Below are positions 43,609 to 53,819 of a stretch of 64,000 nt of DNA, one piece after another. Where the stretch lies: NCBI RefSeq assembly GCF_001908025.1, contig NZ_MQMG01000011.1, forward strand, positions 1 to 64,000, given 5' to 3'. The translations under genes and the position numbers were made by a program. The DNA comes from Geobacillus proteiniphilus. Lineage in GTDB: Bacteria; Bacillota; Bacilli; Bacillales; Anoxybacillaceae. How positions within the stretch are numbered: the first letter of the stretch is position 1; each line of letters starts with the position of its first letter. The notes below the pieces were generated by a model. That model saw nothing but the letters and a program-made list of their open reading frames with translations, was not told where the DNA came from and ran no database searches.

Positions 43609-43641
43609 AGAGGGTGTCTCGTTGCTTTTGAGACACCCTCT
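43609..43641. terminator. Bidirectional terminator between nadF and ytcI (GGGTGTC family)
   Basis: Perfect 12-bp stem AGAGGGTGTCTC/GAGACACCCTCT with a 9-nt loop and U-rich tail on the plus side. It has compensating changes (CTC/GAG instead of CCC/GGG) relative to the other three copies. Confidence 0.85.
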
Positions 43642-43706
43642 TGTTTGGTCGCCGCGCGGACATCGCTCCGCTTCTGGCAGCCGCCAGCTCAACCGGCTCT
43701 TTCTGC

Positions 43707-45299
43707 TTACGACGACCGGCCGGCAAGGCGGGCTTCCCGCTCGCGCAGCTCGACGCGGCGGATTTTTCCGGACGCCGTTTTCGGCAAATCGTCGACAAAC
43801 TCGATTTTGCGCGGGTATTTGTACGGCGCCGTCAACTGTTTCACATGTTCTTGCAGGGCCGGAATCAGAGACGGATCGTCTTTGTCGACCCCGTCGCGCA
43901 ATACGACAAACGCTTTGACGACATGGCCGCGCACTTCATCCGGACTGGCGACGACGGCGCACTCTTTGACGGCTGGGTGCTTGACAAGCGCGTCTTCGAC
44001 TTCAAACGGGCCGATCGTATAGCCGGCGCTGATGATGATGTCATCCCCGCGGCCTTCAAACCAGAAATAGCCGTCTTCGTCTTTGCGCGCTTTGTCTCCC
44101 GTAATGTAGTAGTCGCCGCGGAACTGCATCGCTGTCCGCTCCGGATCTTTGTAATAATACTTAAACAGCGCCGGCGTTTCGATATGGACGGCGATGTCGC
44201 CGACTTGTCCGGGCGGGCACGGCTCGCCGTTTTCATCGATAATTTCGACGCGGTTGCCTGGCGTCGGTTTCCCCATCGAACCCGGCTTGATGGGCATTCC
44301 TTTCATGACGCCGACAAGCAGCGTGTTTTCCGTCTGCCCGTAGCCGTCGCGCACTTCGACGCCGAAATGCTTGGCAAACGTGTCGATCACTTCGCGGTTG
44401 AGCGGCTCGCCGGCGGACACGGCGCTGTGCAAATGGGATAGGTTATAGCGGCCGATGTCCGGCACTTTCGCCATCAAACGATACTCGGTCGGCGTGCAGC
44501 AAAGCACATTGATGTTGTATTTTTCCAATAGATGCAAATATGTTTCCGGTTCAAAGCGGCCGTAGTAGACGAACCCGGTCGCCCCCGAACCGAGCACCGA
44601 TAAAAACGGACTCCAAATCCATTTTTGCCACCCTGGTCCGGCCGTCGCCCAAACGAGGTCGCCATCTTCAATGCACAGCCAGTTTTTCGCCGCGGTGCGC
44701 AAATGGGCGTACGCCCAGCCATGGCAATGGACGACTCCTTTCGGATTGCCGGTTGTGCCGGACGTGTAAGACAAAAACGCCATATCATCGCGCGAGGTGT
44801 CCGCCGCCTCGAGCGTTTCGCTCTCCTTCGCCATGGCGTCTTCAAGCGGAATCCATCCGTCTCGGGGTTCCCCGATGACGAACTTCGTCAAACGGTCGAT
44901 GCCGTCAATCGGCGCAAATTCGTCCGTATACGGCGCATAAGCGACAACAGCTTTCGCTTCGCTATGGACGAGCCGATATTGCAAATCTTTCGTCCGCAGC
45001 ATCTCCGAGCTTGGGATGACGACAAGCCCGGCTTTGAGCGCCCCTACGTACACTTCGTATGTTTCAATGAGGCGCGGCATCATGACGAGCACTTTATCGC
45101 CTTTTTCGAGCCCATGCGATAAGAAAGCGTTTCCAATTTGGTTGGCGCGCGCCATCAAGCGGCCGTATGTAATCTCTTTCGTTTCGCCTTGCTCGCTCTC
45201 CCATTTCAACGCGATCCGGTCCGGGTCGGCGGCCGCATGCCGTTCCATTTCCGATGTTAAATTGTAGCGCTCGGGAGCAATCAAGTCTTCCCGCCTCAT
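43707..45299 (-). CDS. ytcI: Acyl-CoA synthetase YtcI
   Basis: A 530-aa AMP-forming acyl-CoA synthetase. YTSGTTGNPKGVVH near residue 170, DGYGQTENTLLVG near 325, TGDKARKDEDGYFWFEGRGDDIIISAGYTIG at the hinge and PKTASGKIRRVELR with the catalytic Lys. It matches YtcI by length and position. The substrate is not established; the family includes acetyl-, propionyl- and medium-chain acid-activating enzymes. I chose ATG 45299 with GGGGGAGAGG upstream. Confidence 0.9.
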   Translation of the reverse strand: MRREDLIAPERYNLTSEMERHAAADPDRIALKWESEQGETKEITYGRLMARANQIGNAFLSHGLEKGDKVLVMMPRLIETYEVYVGALKAGLVVIPSSEMLRTKDLQYRLVHSEAKAVVAYAPYTDEFAPIDGIDRLTKFVIGEPRDGWIPLEDAMAKESETLEAADTSRDDMAFLSYTSGTTGNPKGVVHCHGWAYAHLRTAAKNWLCIEDGDLVWATAGPGWQKWIWSPFLSVLGSGATGFVYYGRFEPETYLHLLEKYNINVLCCTPTEYRLMAKVPDIGRYNLSHLHSAVSAGEPLNREVIDTFAKHFGVEVRDGYGQTENTLLVGVMKGMPIKPGSMGKPTPGNRVEIIDENGEPCPPGQVGDIAVHIETPALFKYYYKDPERTAMQFRGDYYITGDKARKDEDGYFWFEGRGDDIIISAGYTIGPFEVEDALVKHPAVKECAVVASPDEVRGHVVKAFVVLRDGVDKDDPSLIPALQEHVKQLTAPYKYPRKIEFVDDLPKTASGKIRRVELREREARLAGRSS

Positions 45300-45384
45300 C
45301 GTTCCTCTCCCCCTCTGTCTTGTTTCGCCGCGGTCGGCATCTCTATTATACAAAATAGTCGTTCTATTTTGAATACCGTTTTTC

Positions 45385-45780
45385 CCATGTCAACTACTCC
45401 CACTTAGCTAACGCTTGAAGTGGGGGCTTGCAACTCCCCAGAAGTGCGAACGGGCATCAATCTCCTTCCTTGACTTGGGGTTGCATCAGGGGCAGGTTGA
45501 CGACTACCCAACGACGCAGGTCATGCCTGCATCATTGCCGAACGATTCGGCGCGTCTGTTGGCGGTGCTTGACTTCCACGCACAACAGACAGATGTACGT
45601 TCGATGTTTTACGGTTGCAACGTTTCCTGCAACCAACTCCCTACATCGAGCAACGTAATTTGGAGTGCCTTGATTCAACGGTTTTCTCCATGCCTTTATT
45701 CTATCATACACAAAAGAAAGGAGGAAGGGCGATTCCTCCCCCACTTACTCCCTTTGGTCGTTGAAGTGGGGGTCTCCTCG
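45385..45780 (-). mobile_element. Non-autonomous IS605-type element (PATE/MITE)
   Basis: A gene-free insertion in the 538-bp ytcI-sspA gap. Both ends carry subterminal hairpins on the same motif: CCCACTT/AAGTGGG at 45399-45424 and CCCCCACTT/AAGTGGGGG at 45738-45772. On the minus strand it runs from the end at 45780, past a TATGATAGAATA promoter-like site and a short frame starting MEKTVESRHSK that soon stops, to an end reading AGCCCCCACTTCAAGCGTTA then GCTAAGTGGGAGTAGTTGAC. That is the layout of IS605/TnpB elements with the coding part deleted. Confidence 0.65.
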
Positions 45781-45795
45781 CCAAAGATGATGAAA

Positions 45796-45818
45796 GCGGC
45801 GGGGAATGCCCCCGCCGC
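45796..45818 (-). terminator. Terminator of the spore protein gene
   Basis: GCGGCGGGG pairs with CCCCGCCGC, 9 bp, loop of about 5 nt, just after the stop. Confidence 0.7.
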
Positions 45819-45837
45819 GTAAGCCAGCCGTATGAAA

Positions 45838-46041
45838 TTAGAATTGGCGTGCGCCGCCCAATTGTTGCTGCGCCATGGCTACGAGACGTTTCGTAATCTC
45901 GCCGCCGACCGAACCGTTGGCGCGCGAAGTCGTGTCAGCACCTAAGTTCACGCCAAATTCTTGAGCGATCTCATATTTCATTTGCTCCAGCGCTTGTTGC
46001 GCACCCGGAACAAGCAGTTGATTGGTTTTGTTTCGTGCCAT
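45838..46041 (-). CDS. sspA: Alpha/beta-type small acid-soluble spore protein
   Basis: A 67-aa SASP that coats DNA in the dormant spore. The two family signatures are present: [33 protein letters not shown] contains the GPR protease cleavage region (E-FGV) and the [14 protein letters not shown] motif. AAGGAGG precedes ATG 46041. A SigG-type promoter lies at 46065-46095, so expression in the forespore is expected. B. subtilis sspA occupies the same place next to thiI. Confidence 0.96.
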   Translation of the reverse strand: MARNKTNQLLVPGAQQALEQMKYEIAQEFGVNLGADTTSRANGSVGGEITKRLVAMAQQQLGGARQF

Positions 46042-46064
46042 CTGTTTTCACCTCCTTGTACCTA

Positions 46065-46095
46065 TAGAATGTGTGAAAACAGATGGCGATATGCA
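46065..46095 (-). promoter_or_regulatory. SigG promoter of the spore protein gene
   Basis: Minus strand TGCATA (46090-46095), 18-bp spacer, CATTCTA (46065-46071), matching the forespore sigma-G pattern. Start codon at 46041. Confidence 0.75.
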
Positions 46096-46121
46096 GCGAT
46101 GCTTTTGGTAAATTTTGAGAT

Positions 46122-47330
46122 TCAAAACAGCTCGGCAAACTCATCGCCCTGCCCTGTTTCTTCATCAATGACGAGCGTTTCTGTGTCATTGACTGCCTTT
46201 TCCAGAAGCGGAGCGAGGTCGAGCTGGCTCTCATAATGGAACACTTTTTCTTTTTTCGGCTTCGTTTTCGGCGCTCTTGGCGTAAAAATGGTGCAACAGT
46301 CTTCATACGGAAGAATGGAAATATCATGTGTGCCGATTTGCTTCGCCAGCTCGATAATTTCAAGTTTATCCATCGAAACAAGCGGGCGCAAAATCGGGGT
46401 GTTGGTCACCTCATTGATCACGTACATGCTTTCTAGCGTCTGGCTCGCGACTTGGCCGAGGCTTTCGCCTGTGACAATCGCCAACGCCCGCTGGCGGCGG
46501 CGCAGCGCGTCGGTGATCTTCAGCATCGCCCGCCGAGTGGAAATGAGCGAGTACTCGTTCGGAACGCCTTGGTAAATGGCTTGCTGCACTTCCGTAAACG
46601 GCACGATGTGAAGCTTGATTCTCCCGCCGTATGTCGTCAACTTGCGCACGAGGTCAATCACTTTTTGCTTCGCCCGTTCGCTTGTAAACGGCGGGCTGAA
46701 AAAGTGGACGGCCTCGATTTCCAAGCCGCGCTTCATCGCCAAATAACCAGCAACCGGGCTGTCAATGCCGCCGGAGAGCATGAGCATCGCCTTGCCGCTC
46801 GTTCCGACCGGCAGGCCGCCGGCGCCGAAAATGTCGCGGCACGTGACATATGTCCCGTCTTGGCGCACTTCAATGCGCACGTCAATATCCGGCTCACGCA
46901 CGTTGACCCTAAGCCCGTCCGTCTGCCGCAAAATATGCGCCCCCACCTCGTAGTTCAGCTCGTCGCTTCGATACGGAAACTGCTTATCGACGCGGCGGGC
47001 GCTCACTTTAAACGTTTTTCCTTTGTATGGGAGCTGGCGGACGGCGGCGAGCGCCGTTTCCTTAATGGCGTCCAGATCGTTTTCGCACTTCATCGCCAGG
47101 CTGAACGAATGAATGCCAAAAACGGTTTTCAGCTTTTCGATGATCGGTTCATGCGGCTCGCCGTTTAATAAAATGTACATTCGGTCGCGCATATATTCAA
47201 TCTGAATCCGCTCGAACGCCTGCAGTTTGCGGGCAATGTTGTTTTTAAGACGCCGGACGAAGATGTTCCGGTTTTTTCCTTTCGTCGTCATTTCTCCGTA
47301 GCGGATCAAAATGCGGTCATAGTTCATCAT
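46122..47330 (-). CDS. thiI: tRNA 4-thiouridine synthase ThiI
   Basis: A 402-aa ThiI: uses ATP and sulfur from a cysteine desulfurase to make s4U in tRNA. The N-terminal ferredoxin-like and THUMP domains cover about residues 1-165, and the PP-loop is MLSGGIDSPVAGYLAMKRG. As in other bacilli there is no C-terminal rhodanese domain, so sulfur must come directly from the partner IscS-like enzyme encoded just upstream. The start (ATGATG at 47330) abuts the desulfurase stop. Confidence 0.96.
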   Translation of the reverse strand: MMNYDRILIRYGEMTTKGKNRNIFVRRLKNNIARKLQAFERIQIEYMRDRMYILLNGEPHEPIIEKLKTVFGIHSFSLAMKCENDLDAIKETALAAVRQLPYKGKTFKVSARRVDKQFPYRSDELNYEVGAHILRQTDGLRVNVREPDIDVRIEVRQDGTYVTCRDIFGAGGLPVGTSGKAMLMLSGGIDSPVAGYLAMKRGLEIEAVHFFSPPFTSERAKQKVIDLVRKLTTYGGRIKLHIVPFTEVQQAIYQGVPNEYSLISTRRAMLKITDALRRRQRALAIVTGESLGQVASQTLESMYVINEVTNTPILRPLVSMDKLEIIELAKQIGTHDISILPYEDCCTIFTPRAPKTKPKKEKVFHYESQLDLAPLLEKAVNDTETLVIDEETGQGDEFAELF

Positions 47331-47331
47331 C

Positions 47332-48477
47332 TTATTCCGTTACCTCGCTTAATGTTTTGATCGCCTGTTTGATCGCCGCCACCGCCGGCGCGATTTCTTC
47401 CTGGCTATTGTCAAACGACAAGCTGATGCGAATGCCGCGCTCGGCGCGGCCCTCGCCGAGCCCCATGGCCAAAAGCGTCTTGCTCGGCGCCTTCTTTTTC
47501 GATGAACAGGCCGACGTCGTCGAAACGTAGATTCCGCTTTTTTCTAGTTCGTGAACAAACACTTCCGGCTTCACGCCGCGCTTTAACGAAAAGTTGATGA
47601 TATGAGGAGCGGCGCCATCGCGCGGCGTGTTGATCTCGATGTCTGGAATCGCAGAGAGCGCTTCAAGCCACTCGTCTTTCAATGCTTGAAGCCGGCCGAT
47701 GTCCCGCTCGTAGCGCTCGAGCGCCAAGCGAAGCGCCTTCGCCATCGCGACGATGGCGGCGACATTTTCCGTTCCGGACCGAAGCTGCCGCTCCTGCCCG
47801 CCGCCGGCAATCAACGGCGCCAAGCGGACGCCTTCACGGACGTAAAGCAAGCCGGCGCCGCGCAATCCGTGAAATTTATGCGCCGATATCGTGCATAAAT
47901 CGACGCCGGCTTGCTTCAAGTCGAGCGGCACTTTGCTGATCCCTTGCACCCGATCGACGTGAAACAATGTTTTCGGATAGCGGGCCAAGAGGGCGCCGAT
48001 TTCTTCGATCGGCTGCACCGTGCCAACTTCGTTATTGACGTGCATGACCGACACGAGAATCGTATCGTCGCGCAGCGCGCGTTCCACTTGCTCAACCGAT
48101 ACCCTTCCTTCGCGGTCGACCGGCAAGTACGTCACCTCAAAACCAAGCTCCTCAAGCTGGCGGCACGGTTCGGCGACAGACGGATGCTCGATTTCCGTCG
48201 TAATGATATGCCGGCCGCGCCGCTGATATTGCCAGGCGACCCCTTTGATGGCGAAATTGTTCGCCTCCGTTCCGCCGGAGGTAAAAACGATTTCGTTCGG
48301 CTTAACGCGCAGCATGGCGGCGATTTGTTCACGCGCCTGCGCCAAAAGCCGCTCCGCCTTCATGCCCAGCCCATGGAGCGACGACGGATTGGCAAAATAG
48401 TTCGTTGCGACGGCGACGAACGAATCGACCACCTCGGGAAATGGTTTGGTCGTCGCACTGTTGTCAAGATAAATCAT
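47332..48477 (-). CDS. Cysteine desulfurase (IscS/NifS-like partner of ThiI)
   Basis: A 381-aa PLP enzyme that removes sulfur from cysteine. The PLP Lys is in TISAHKFHGLRG, the active Cys in STTSACSSKKK on the mobile loop, and EFTSGGTEANN-type residues (VFTSGGTEANNFAIKG) bind the cofactor. I chose ATG 48477 (MIYLDNSATTKP), 9 nt after GGAGG. It corresponds to B. subtilis NifZ, which serves ThiI, and forms an operon with thiI. Confidence 0.95.
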   Translation of the reverse strand: MIYLDNSATTKPFPEVVDSFVAVATNYFANPSSLHGLGMKAERLLAQAREQIAAMLRVKPNEIVFTSGGTEANNFAIKGVAWQYQRRGRHIITTEIEHPSVAEPCRQLEELGFEVTYLPVDREGRVSVEQVERALRDDTILVSVMHVNNEVGTVQPIEEIGALLARYPKTLFHVDRVQGISKVPLDLKQAGVDLCTISAHKFHGLRGAGLLYVREGVRLAPLIAGGGQERQLRSGTENVAAIVAMAKALRLALERYERDIGRLQALKDEWLEALSAIPDIEINTPRDGAAPHIINFSLKRGVKPEVFVHELEKSGIYVSTTSACSSKKKAPSKTLLAMGLGEGRAERGIRISLSFDNSQEEIAPAVAAIKQAIKTLSEVTE

Positions 48478-48635
48478 CGCTTCCATCCTCCGCTCATTGT
48501 CGGCAAAATATCGCTGTCCATCGTCCATCTTAACCAAAACAGGCGCCAATCGGCAACGAAAACACACAGTCATTTACATTATTCACCAAAAAACCGATAA
48601 ATATCGGTGAAAGCCGACATTTATCGGGTGGTTTA

Positions 48636-50339
48636 TCACTGCTCCCGGCTGTTATCCTCCTGCCATAATTTCTGCACACGGTCAAACGCGCCCGGCTCGA
48701 CTTCTTCAACGACCGCCACCGCCTGCCGGAGCGCCTCCTCATAATCATAATGGCGAAATAAAAATTCGGCTTCTTCCAGCCCTTTGCGGACCGCTGGATA
48801 GCGGCGGCGGTAGCGGTTGCCGTATTGAATCGTCCGCTCCGCCAGCGTCGCCTGTTCGATCATTTCCACCGTCCGCTCATACAGCCGTTCCACAGCCGCT
48901 TTCGCCTCCTCCAACGCTTGGTCGACCGCCGGCATGTCAAGCGGCTTTTCTTCAAGACGCGCGGCAACGGCTTGCAAGCTGCGTCTCGCTTCCGCCAATT
49001 CAAGCGCATACGGTTCAGGCAGCCCCGGCAGCCGGCTTTTTTGCACAAGGCGGAGCGCCTCGGCCAATGTTTTTCGCATGCCGTCAAGCTTTTCGCGGGC
49101 GATCAATTCGTCTTTGCGCAGCGTCTGCAGCATCGTTCGAAACTGTTCATGCTCTTCCTTCATGAGGTCGATTTGGGACACAAGCTGCTCAAGCTCCTCT
49201 TTCAGGAGCGAATACGCTGTTTTCGCCTCGGCAACGCGGTCTTGAATGAGAAAAAACCGCTTTTGCAACTGGTGCAGCTGCTTTTCGATGCTCCGGTACT
49301 TTTCGAGGTCGCTTGGCGCCAAATGGTAGCTTTGCTGGACGAACAGCGCCTCGGCCTCGGTTTCCTTCGCCTCGGCGGCGAGCTCCTGAAGCATGCTGCC
49401 AATGCGCGGCATTTCCGTTTGCACATATTGATGCGCGAGCACTTCGTTTTCGAGCAAATCGTAGAGCGCGTCGATCTCTTCTTTCAGCTCAGCGACAATC
49501 TGCTTCGCTTCTTCGATGCGCAGCTCATGGATCATGGCCAGACATTGCTCGATTTTTTCCCGCTTTTCCTGAAGCGTGCGCTCCATGTGCAAATGGTCAA
49601 GGATGTATCCGCGCTCTTCCATCTCTCGATAGCCATCAGCCAACTCAGCGAGCTGAGCTGGCAACGACGTTTGGCATTCGCCAAGCAGTTTAGGAATTTC
49701 TTCCATCATAGCTGTGAGCCGGCCGAGCTCTTCCTTCAGCGTCAGAACCACATCGCGCGCCGCCAAATAGTTGCCGGCTTCCGTCAATTCGGCAAACCGC
49801 TGAAACTGCTTTTCCGCTTCCGTTAAACGGACGTCAAGCAAGTCGGCAGCCGAACCGAACGTATAACGGTAAGCAAGCAACGCCTTTTTCGCTTCCCGGT
49901 GAGCCGCACGCAGCTCCTCGATCTCCGCCCGGCTTTGTTCCTCGCTGCCGATCAACTCATTCACTTCATGAATGATTTCATGCACTTCTTCCTCAAGACG
50001 ACGCAATCCGTCGGCGATCTGCCCAAGCAGCCGGCGCGCCTGCCGGTAGCGGTATTTGTCGAGCAGCCGCTCCGCGTCAAACAGCTGTTCTTCCACATTC
50101 GGCAGCTTCACTGCCACAATGTCGTCCCATTGCTGGCGCCATCGTTCAAACAGCTGCTCCGTCTCCCCTGTCATATTCAGCTGTTTCACTTTCGCCAGCT
50201 CATCCGGCACCGGCCGGTTCATCAAGTTGATTTTCCATTCCTCGAGCCGATCGATTTCCCGGTACATCCGCTTCCGGTACACATGATTATATATGATTGC
50301 CCCCGCTCCGAGGAGCAGAACGATCCATGCCATTCCCAT
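48636..50339 (-). CDS. ezrA: Septation ring formation regulator EzrA
   Basis: A 567-aa membrane-anchored protein. One N-terminal transmembrane helix ([19 protein letters not shown]) is followed by almost continuous coiled coil with spectrin-like repeats to the C-terminus. EzrA controls FtsZ ring assembly and links to PBP1. I chose ATG 50339, 10 nt after AGGAGG. Length and position next to hisJ and the desulfurase match B. subtilis. Confidence 0.95.
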   Translation of the reverse strand: MGMAWIVLLLGAGAIIYNHVYRKRMYREIDRLEEWKINLMNRPVPDELAKVKQLNMTGETEQLFERWRQQWDDIVAVKLPNVEEQLFDAERLLDKYRYRQARRLLGQIADGLRRLEEEVHEIIHEVNELIGSEEQSRAEIEELRAAHREAKKALLAYRYTFGSAADLLDVRLTEAEKQFQRFAELTEAGNYLAARDVVLTLKEELGRLTAMMEEIPKLLGECQTSLPAQLAELADGYREMEERGYILDHLHMERTLQEKREKIEQCLAMIHELRIEEAKQIVAELKEEIDALYDLLENEVLAHQYVQTEMPRIGSMLQELAAEAKETEAEALFVQQSYHLAPSDLEKYRSIEKQLHQLQKRFFLIQDRVAEAKTAYSLLKEELEQLVSQIDLMKEEHEQFRTMLQTLRKDELIAREKLDGMRKTLAEALRLVQKSRLPGLPEPYALELAEARRSLQAVAARLEEKPLDMPAVDQALEEAKAAVERLYERTVEMIEQATLAERTIQYGNRYRRRYPAVRKGLEEAEFLFRHYDYEEALRQAVAVVEEVEPGAFDRVQKLWQEDNSREQ

Positions 50340-50534
50340 CCGCTGATGCCCTCCTTGCATTCAAGCTACTTCTATCGAACAAACGAAAATAGCGGAGAAG
50401 GCAAAAATATATGTTTTTCAATGTTTTTATGATACCATGTTAACGACATTTTTTGACCAAAATTTTTATTTTTTTTACAAGAATCTTCACTATTTTTGCT
50501 ATGATACATAAGGAAGAAAGGAGGAAAATCGATC

Positions 50535-51359
50535 ATGCGCGACGGGCATATTCATACGCCGTTTTGTCCGCACGGAAGCCAAGATCCGCTTGAGGCCTAT
50601 GTAGAGCGCGCGATCGAACTGGGCTATACCGACATTTCCTTTACGGAGCATGCCCCGCTTCCTGAGCGGTTTATCGATCCAACGCCCAACCAGGACTGTT
50701 CGATGAAGCTTAGCCAGCTTGAGCGCTATTTGCACGCCGTCGCTGAGGTGAAAGCCCGCTACCGAAACGACATTGCCATCCGTGTCGGGCTCGAAGTCGA
50801 TTTTATTCCTGGCTTTGAGGAAGAAACAACCCGCCTGCTCGACGAGGTCGGCCCGCTGCTTGACGACAGCATTTTATCGGTTCACTTTTTGGCCCACGAA
50901 GGGCAATATGTATGCCTTGATTACAGCGAAGATATGTTCGCCGACATCGTCCGCTTGTTCGGATCGGTCGAACGCGTCCACCGCGCCTACTACGAAACGG
51001 TGCTGCAATCGATCCGCACGGAGCTTGGCCGCTACAAACCGAGACGCATCGGCCATATGACGCTTGTGCGCAAGTTCCAACGCCGTTTCCCATGCTTGGA
51101 ACCAATGGATGAGTGGATTGTTGCCATTCTCGATGACATCAAGCAGTTCGGCTATGAATTGGACTACAACGGCGCCGGCGCCGCCAAACCGCTCTGCCTT
51201 GAGCCGTATCCGCCGGGCGGCGTGATCGCCGAGGCGCGGCGGCGGGGCATCCCAATCGTCTACGGATCCGACGCCCATCGCGCCGCCGACTTGCACCAAG
51301 GACGGGAGAGGATGGACCGCGAGGCGCTTTCGGTTGACAACCGCCCGCAGCCGTCATAA
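50535..51359 (+). CDS. hisJ: Histidinol-phosphatase HisJ (PHP family)
   Basis: A 274-aa PHP-domain phosphatase, making histidinol from histidinol phosphate. Metal motifs: DGHIHTPFCPHG at the start, SFTEHAPLP, GLEVDFIPGFE, SVHFLAHEG, and the C-terminal YGSDAHRAADL. GGAGG precedes the ATG. An extended -10 (TGCTATGAT) lies at 50497-50505. It is divergent from ezrA. Confidence 0.95.
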   Translation: MRDGHIHTPFCPHGSQDPLEAYVERAIELGYTDISFTEHAPLPERFIDPTPNQDCSMKLSQLERYLHAVAEVKARYRNDIAIRVGLEVDFIPGFEEETTRLLDEVGPLLDDSILSVHFLAHEGQYVCLDYSEDMFADIVRLFGSVERVHRAYYETVLQSIRTELGRYKPRRIGHMTLVRKFQRRFPCLEPMDEWIVAILDDIKQFGYELDYNGAGAAKPLCLEPYPPGGVIAEARRRGIPIVYGSDAHRAADLHQGRERMDREALSVDNRPQPS

Positions 51360-51451
51360 AATAGGCGAATCAGCCATTTCCCTGCTTGCATCCTGCTGGA
51401 TGTTGAGGCCAGAGTCCTGCTCCAACCATGATGAAAAAGGAGGCTAGTTCT

Positions 51452-51928
51452 ATGTTTCGTCCCATGGCTTACAACGGAACACGCGAAGAAAATTACGCGC
51501 TCGTCATCGAACAGCTGAAATCGCTCATTTCCGGGGAACCCAACTTCATCGCCAACTTGGCGAACGCAGCCGCCTTGCTCAACCAGTTTTTCACCGACAT
51601 CAATTGGGTCGGTTTTTATCTCGCAGACGGCGAGGAGCTTGTGCTTGGCCCGTTCCAAGGCTTGCCGGCATGCGTGCGCATTCCGTTCGGCAAGGGGGTG
51701 TGCGGCACGGCGGCCGCCAAACGGCGGACGGTGGTCGTTCCAGACGTTCACCAATTCCCGGGCCATATCGCCTGCGATGCGGCGTCTCAATCGGAAATCG
51801 TCGTGCCGCTCATCAAAGACGACCGCGTCATCGGCGTTCTTGACATCGACAGCCCGGTGAAAAACCGCTTCGATGACATCGACCGCCGCTACTTGGAGCA
51901 GTTTGCCAGCGTGCTCATTTCCGCCTGA
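51452..51928 (+). CDS. ytsP: Free methionine-R-sulfoxide reductase, GAF fold (YtsP)
   Basis: A 158-aa single GAF-domain enzyme that reduces free methionine-R-sulfoxide. The three Cys of the family are present with the right spacing: C74 (LPACVRIPF), C84 (GKGVCGTAAA) and C108 (PGHIACDAAS), exactly 10 residues below the E. coli numbering. I chose ATG 51452, 8 nt after AGGAGG. In B. subtilis ytsP lies beside the GGDEF gene ytrP, as here (convergent). Confidence 0.92.
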   Translation: MFRPMAYNGTREENYALVIEQLKSLISGEPNFIANLANAAALLNQFFTDINWVGFYLADGEELVLGPFQGLPACVRIPFGKGVCGTAAAKRRTVVVPDVHQFPGHIACDAASQSEIVVPLIKDDRVIGVLDIDSPVKNRFDDIDRRYLEQFASVLISA

Positions 51929-51983
51929 CGAAAAAAGCGCACCAAGCGCGAAGAAGGAATCCGCTTGCTCGGATTCCTTTTTT

Positions 51984-53819
51984 TTACACCTTATACAAAT
52001 GACAGTCATCGTGCACAAAAATGCAGTTTTTTCCCGTCTCTTTTGCCATATAAAGCGCGGCGTCGGCTCGTTTGAACAGCTGTTTTGCATCCTCGCAGCC
52101 TTGGCGCTCCCACCATGACACGCCGCACGAAACGGTCACCGTCGGAATCGTTTGTTCTCTGACTTTTTCTGTGATGCGGCGGGCAATCGAAATGGCGTCA
52201 GACAGCGGCACTTTCGGCAAATACACCGCCAGCTCTTCCCCGCCCCAACGCGCCGCCACATCGCCATCGCGAATGTTGGCGCGCACCGTCTCAGCCACTT
52301 GGACGAGCACCCCATCGCCCGTTTGATGGCCGTACACATCGTTGATTTGCTTAAAGTTGTCGATGTCAAACAAAATGAGCGCCCCTGATGCATCGGATTC
52401 CATGGATGTTTGGATCACCTCGTCTAAGTAGCGGCGCGTATGCAGCTTTGTCAAATAATCGGTGATCACCAGCTTCTCGAGCTCTTCGCGCAGCATCGCG
52501 TTCATAAACGCCAGCGTTGAATGTTGAACGAGCGATTCCAAGAGCTTAAACATCTCAAACGTAAATCGGTATGGCTCGCTGGCGAGCGCAATGCACAGTC
52601 CTTTCGTTTCTTTGTTTTGCTGCATCGGCGCCGCCATGATGGAGCGAAACGGACCGAAAGCGGACACGCATACATCGCCGGCAAATAAAATGTCATTTCC
52701 GCTTTGGCGTCGCTTTTCCACCCATTCGATATAGGGCTCGGACCGATGGTCGAAAAAAAACGGCGTGCTGCCTGGCAAAAGCTCCCGCTTGCCGTCGGCA
52801 AACAAGCAAAAACCGACTTCGTCTGCGCCGAACGATTGTTGGATTTGCGATACCATGTACTCAATGGCTTCGTGAAGCCGCGGCCGGGCGTTCAATTGGC
52901 GCATCGTGTCGTTGATGAGCTGCAAATCGGCGACAAGCCGGCGCGACTGTTCATACAATTTGGCGTTCTCAAGCGCGCTTCCAGCCGTGCTCGCCAGCAG
53001 CGAAATAAAATGAATCTCCCGTTTTGGAAATGGCGCGGCGTATGGAGCGATAATTTCAATCACCCCATACACCGCCTGCACCCCTTTAATCGGGGCGTAC
53101 AGCATCGAGCGCGGCGGCGCCTCCATTTCCTCGCATTGCACTTGTCCAGTCAAAAACGCCCGCAACGCCGCCGTCTGTTTTTCGCTTTCATCCAATACAA
53201 GCGTTTTGATCGGCAAATTTCCGCGCAGATGGTTGTCATGCGACAACAGAAGGTGGTAGGTGAACGATGGATAGACGTTTTGCAGCGTGCGGATAATTTC
53301 TTCAAGCACATCATCGATACGCATCGAGGAATGAATTTTCGCGGCGAAGCGATGCAGCTGTCCATACCGTTTCTCTTCGCCCGCCCCTTGCAGCACCGCG
53401 CTAAGTTTCCGAAACAATCGCGCCAAATCCGCCCGGATCTCCCACAACAACCGTTCGTCAAAACCACCGTCTTTTCGATACATCAGCTCGACCATCGCCG
53501 GCGCCTCATCGGAAAGCATGAAAAAGAGCCGGGCCGCCATATGCGGCCCACCGGCATCGACAACAGCGACTTTCCGTTCTCCATCAGCCGCGATCGGCCG
53601 AGCGTCCGGCGTCCCAACCGCGGCCGCTTCCGGATAAAAAGCCGCCCGCACCGGGTCGTACAAATAAAAAACGGCTTGCTCGAGCGCCAGCTCTTCTTTT
53701 AGCAGCGCGAGCAACTCGCCCGCCGCCGCCGAAAACGGCCCATCATCCTGAAACGCCAAAAACCAGTGGAAAAATTTTTGTTTAAACGATTCATACCGCT
53801 TCATTTCTTCCTTGTTCAT
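51984..53819 (-). CDS. ytrP: GAF-GGDEF protein YtrP (probable diguanylate cyclase)
   Basis: A 611-aa signalling protein. Helical and GAF-like sensory domains fill about residues 1-440; the C-terminal GGDEF domain reads RWGGEELAVYLP, the active-site loop in the GGEEL form, with FDIDNFKQINDVYGHQTGDG before it. It could make c-di-GMP. The start is uncertain: the frame is open to an ATG at 53894, but a TATAAT sits only about 10 bp before that codon, so I prefer ATG 53819 (MNKEEMKRYESF). It has no membrane helices. Confidence 0.87.
   Translation of the reverse strand: MNKEEMKRYESFKQKFFHWFLAFQDDGPFSAAAGELLALLKEELALEQAVFYLYDPVRAAFYPEAAAVGTPDARPIAADGERKVAVVDAGGPHMAARLFFMLSDEAPAMVELMYRKDGGFDERLLWEIRADLARLFRKLSAVLQGAGEEKRYGQLHRFAAKIHSSMRIDDVLEEIIRTLQNVYPSFTYHLLLSHDNHLRGNLPIKTLVLDESEKQTAALRAFLTGQVQCEEMEAPPRSMLYAPIKGVQAVYGVIEIIAPYAAPFPKREIHFISLLASTAGSALENAKLYEQSRRLVADLQLINDTMRQLNARPRLHEAIEYMVSQIQQSFGADEVGFCLFADGKRELLPGSTPFFFDHRSEPYIEWVEKRRQSGNDILFAGDVCVSAFGPFRSIMAAPMQQNKETKGLCIALASEPYRFTFEMFKLLESLVQHSTLAFMNAMLREELEKLVITDYLTKLHTRRYLDEVIQTSMESDASGALILFDIDNFKQINDVYGHQTGDGVLVQVAETVRANIRDGDVAARWGGEELAVYLPKVPLSDAISIARRITEKVREQTIPTVTVSCGVSWWERQGCEDAKQLFKRADAALYMAKETGKNCIFVHDDCHLYKV

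Noticed and set aside
48825-49826. Plus-strand frame of 333 codons opposite ezrA
   Set aside because: Leu/Phe/Arg-rich antisense of the EzrA coiled coil; no start signal.
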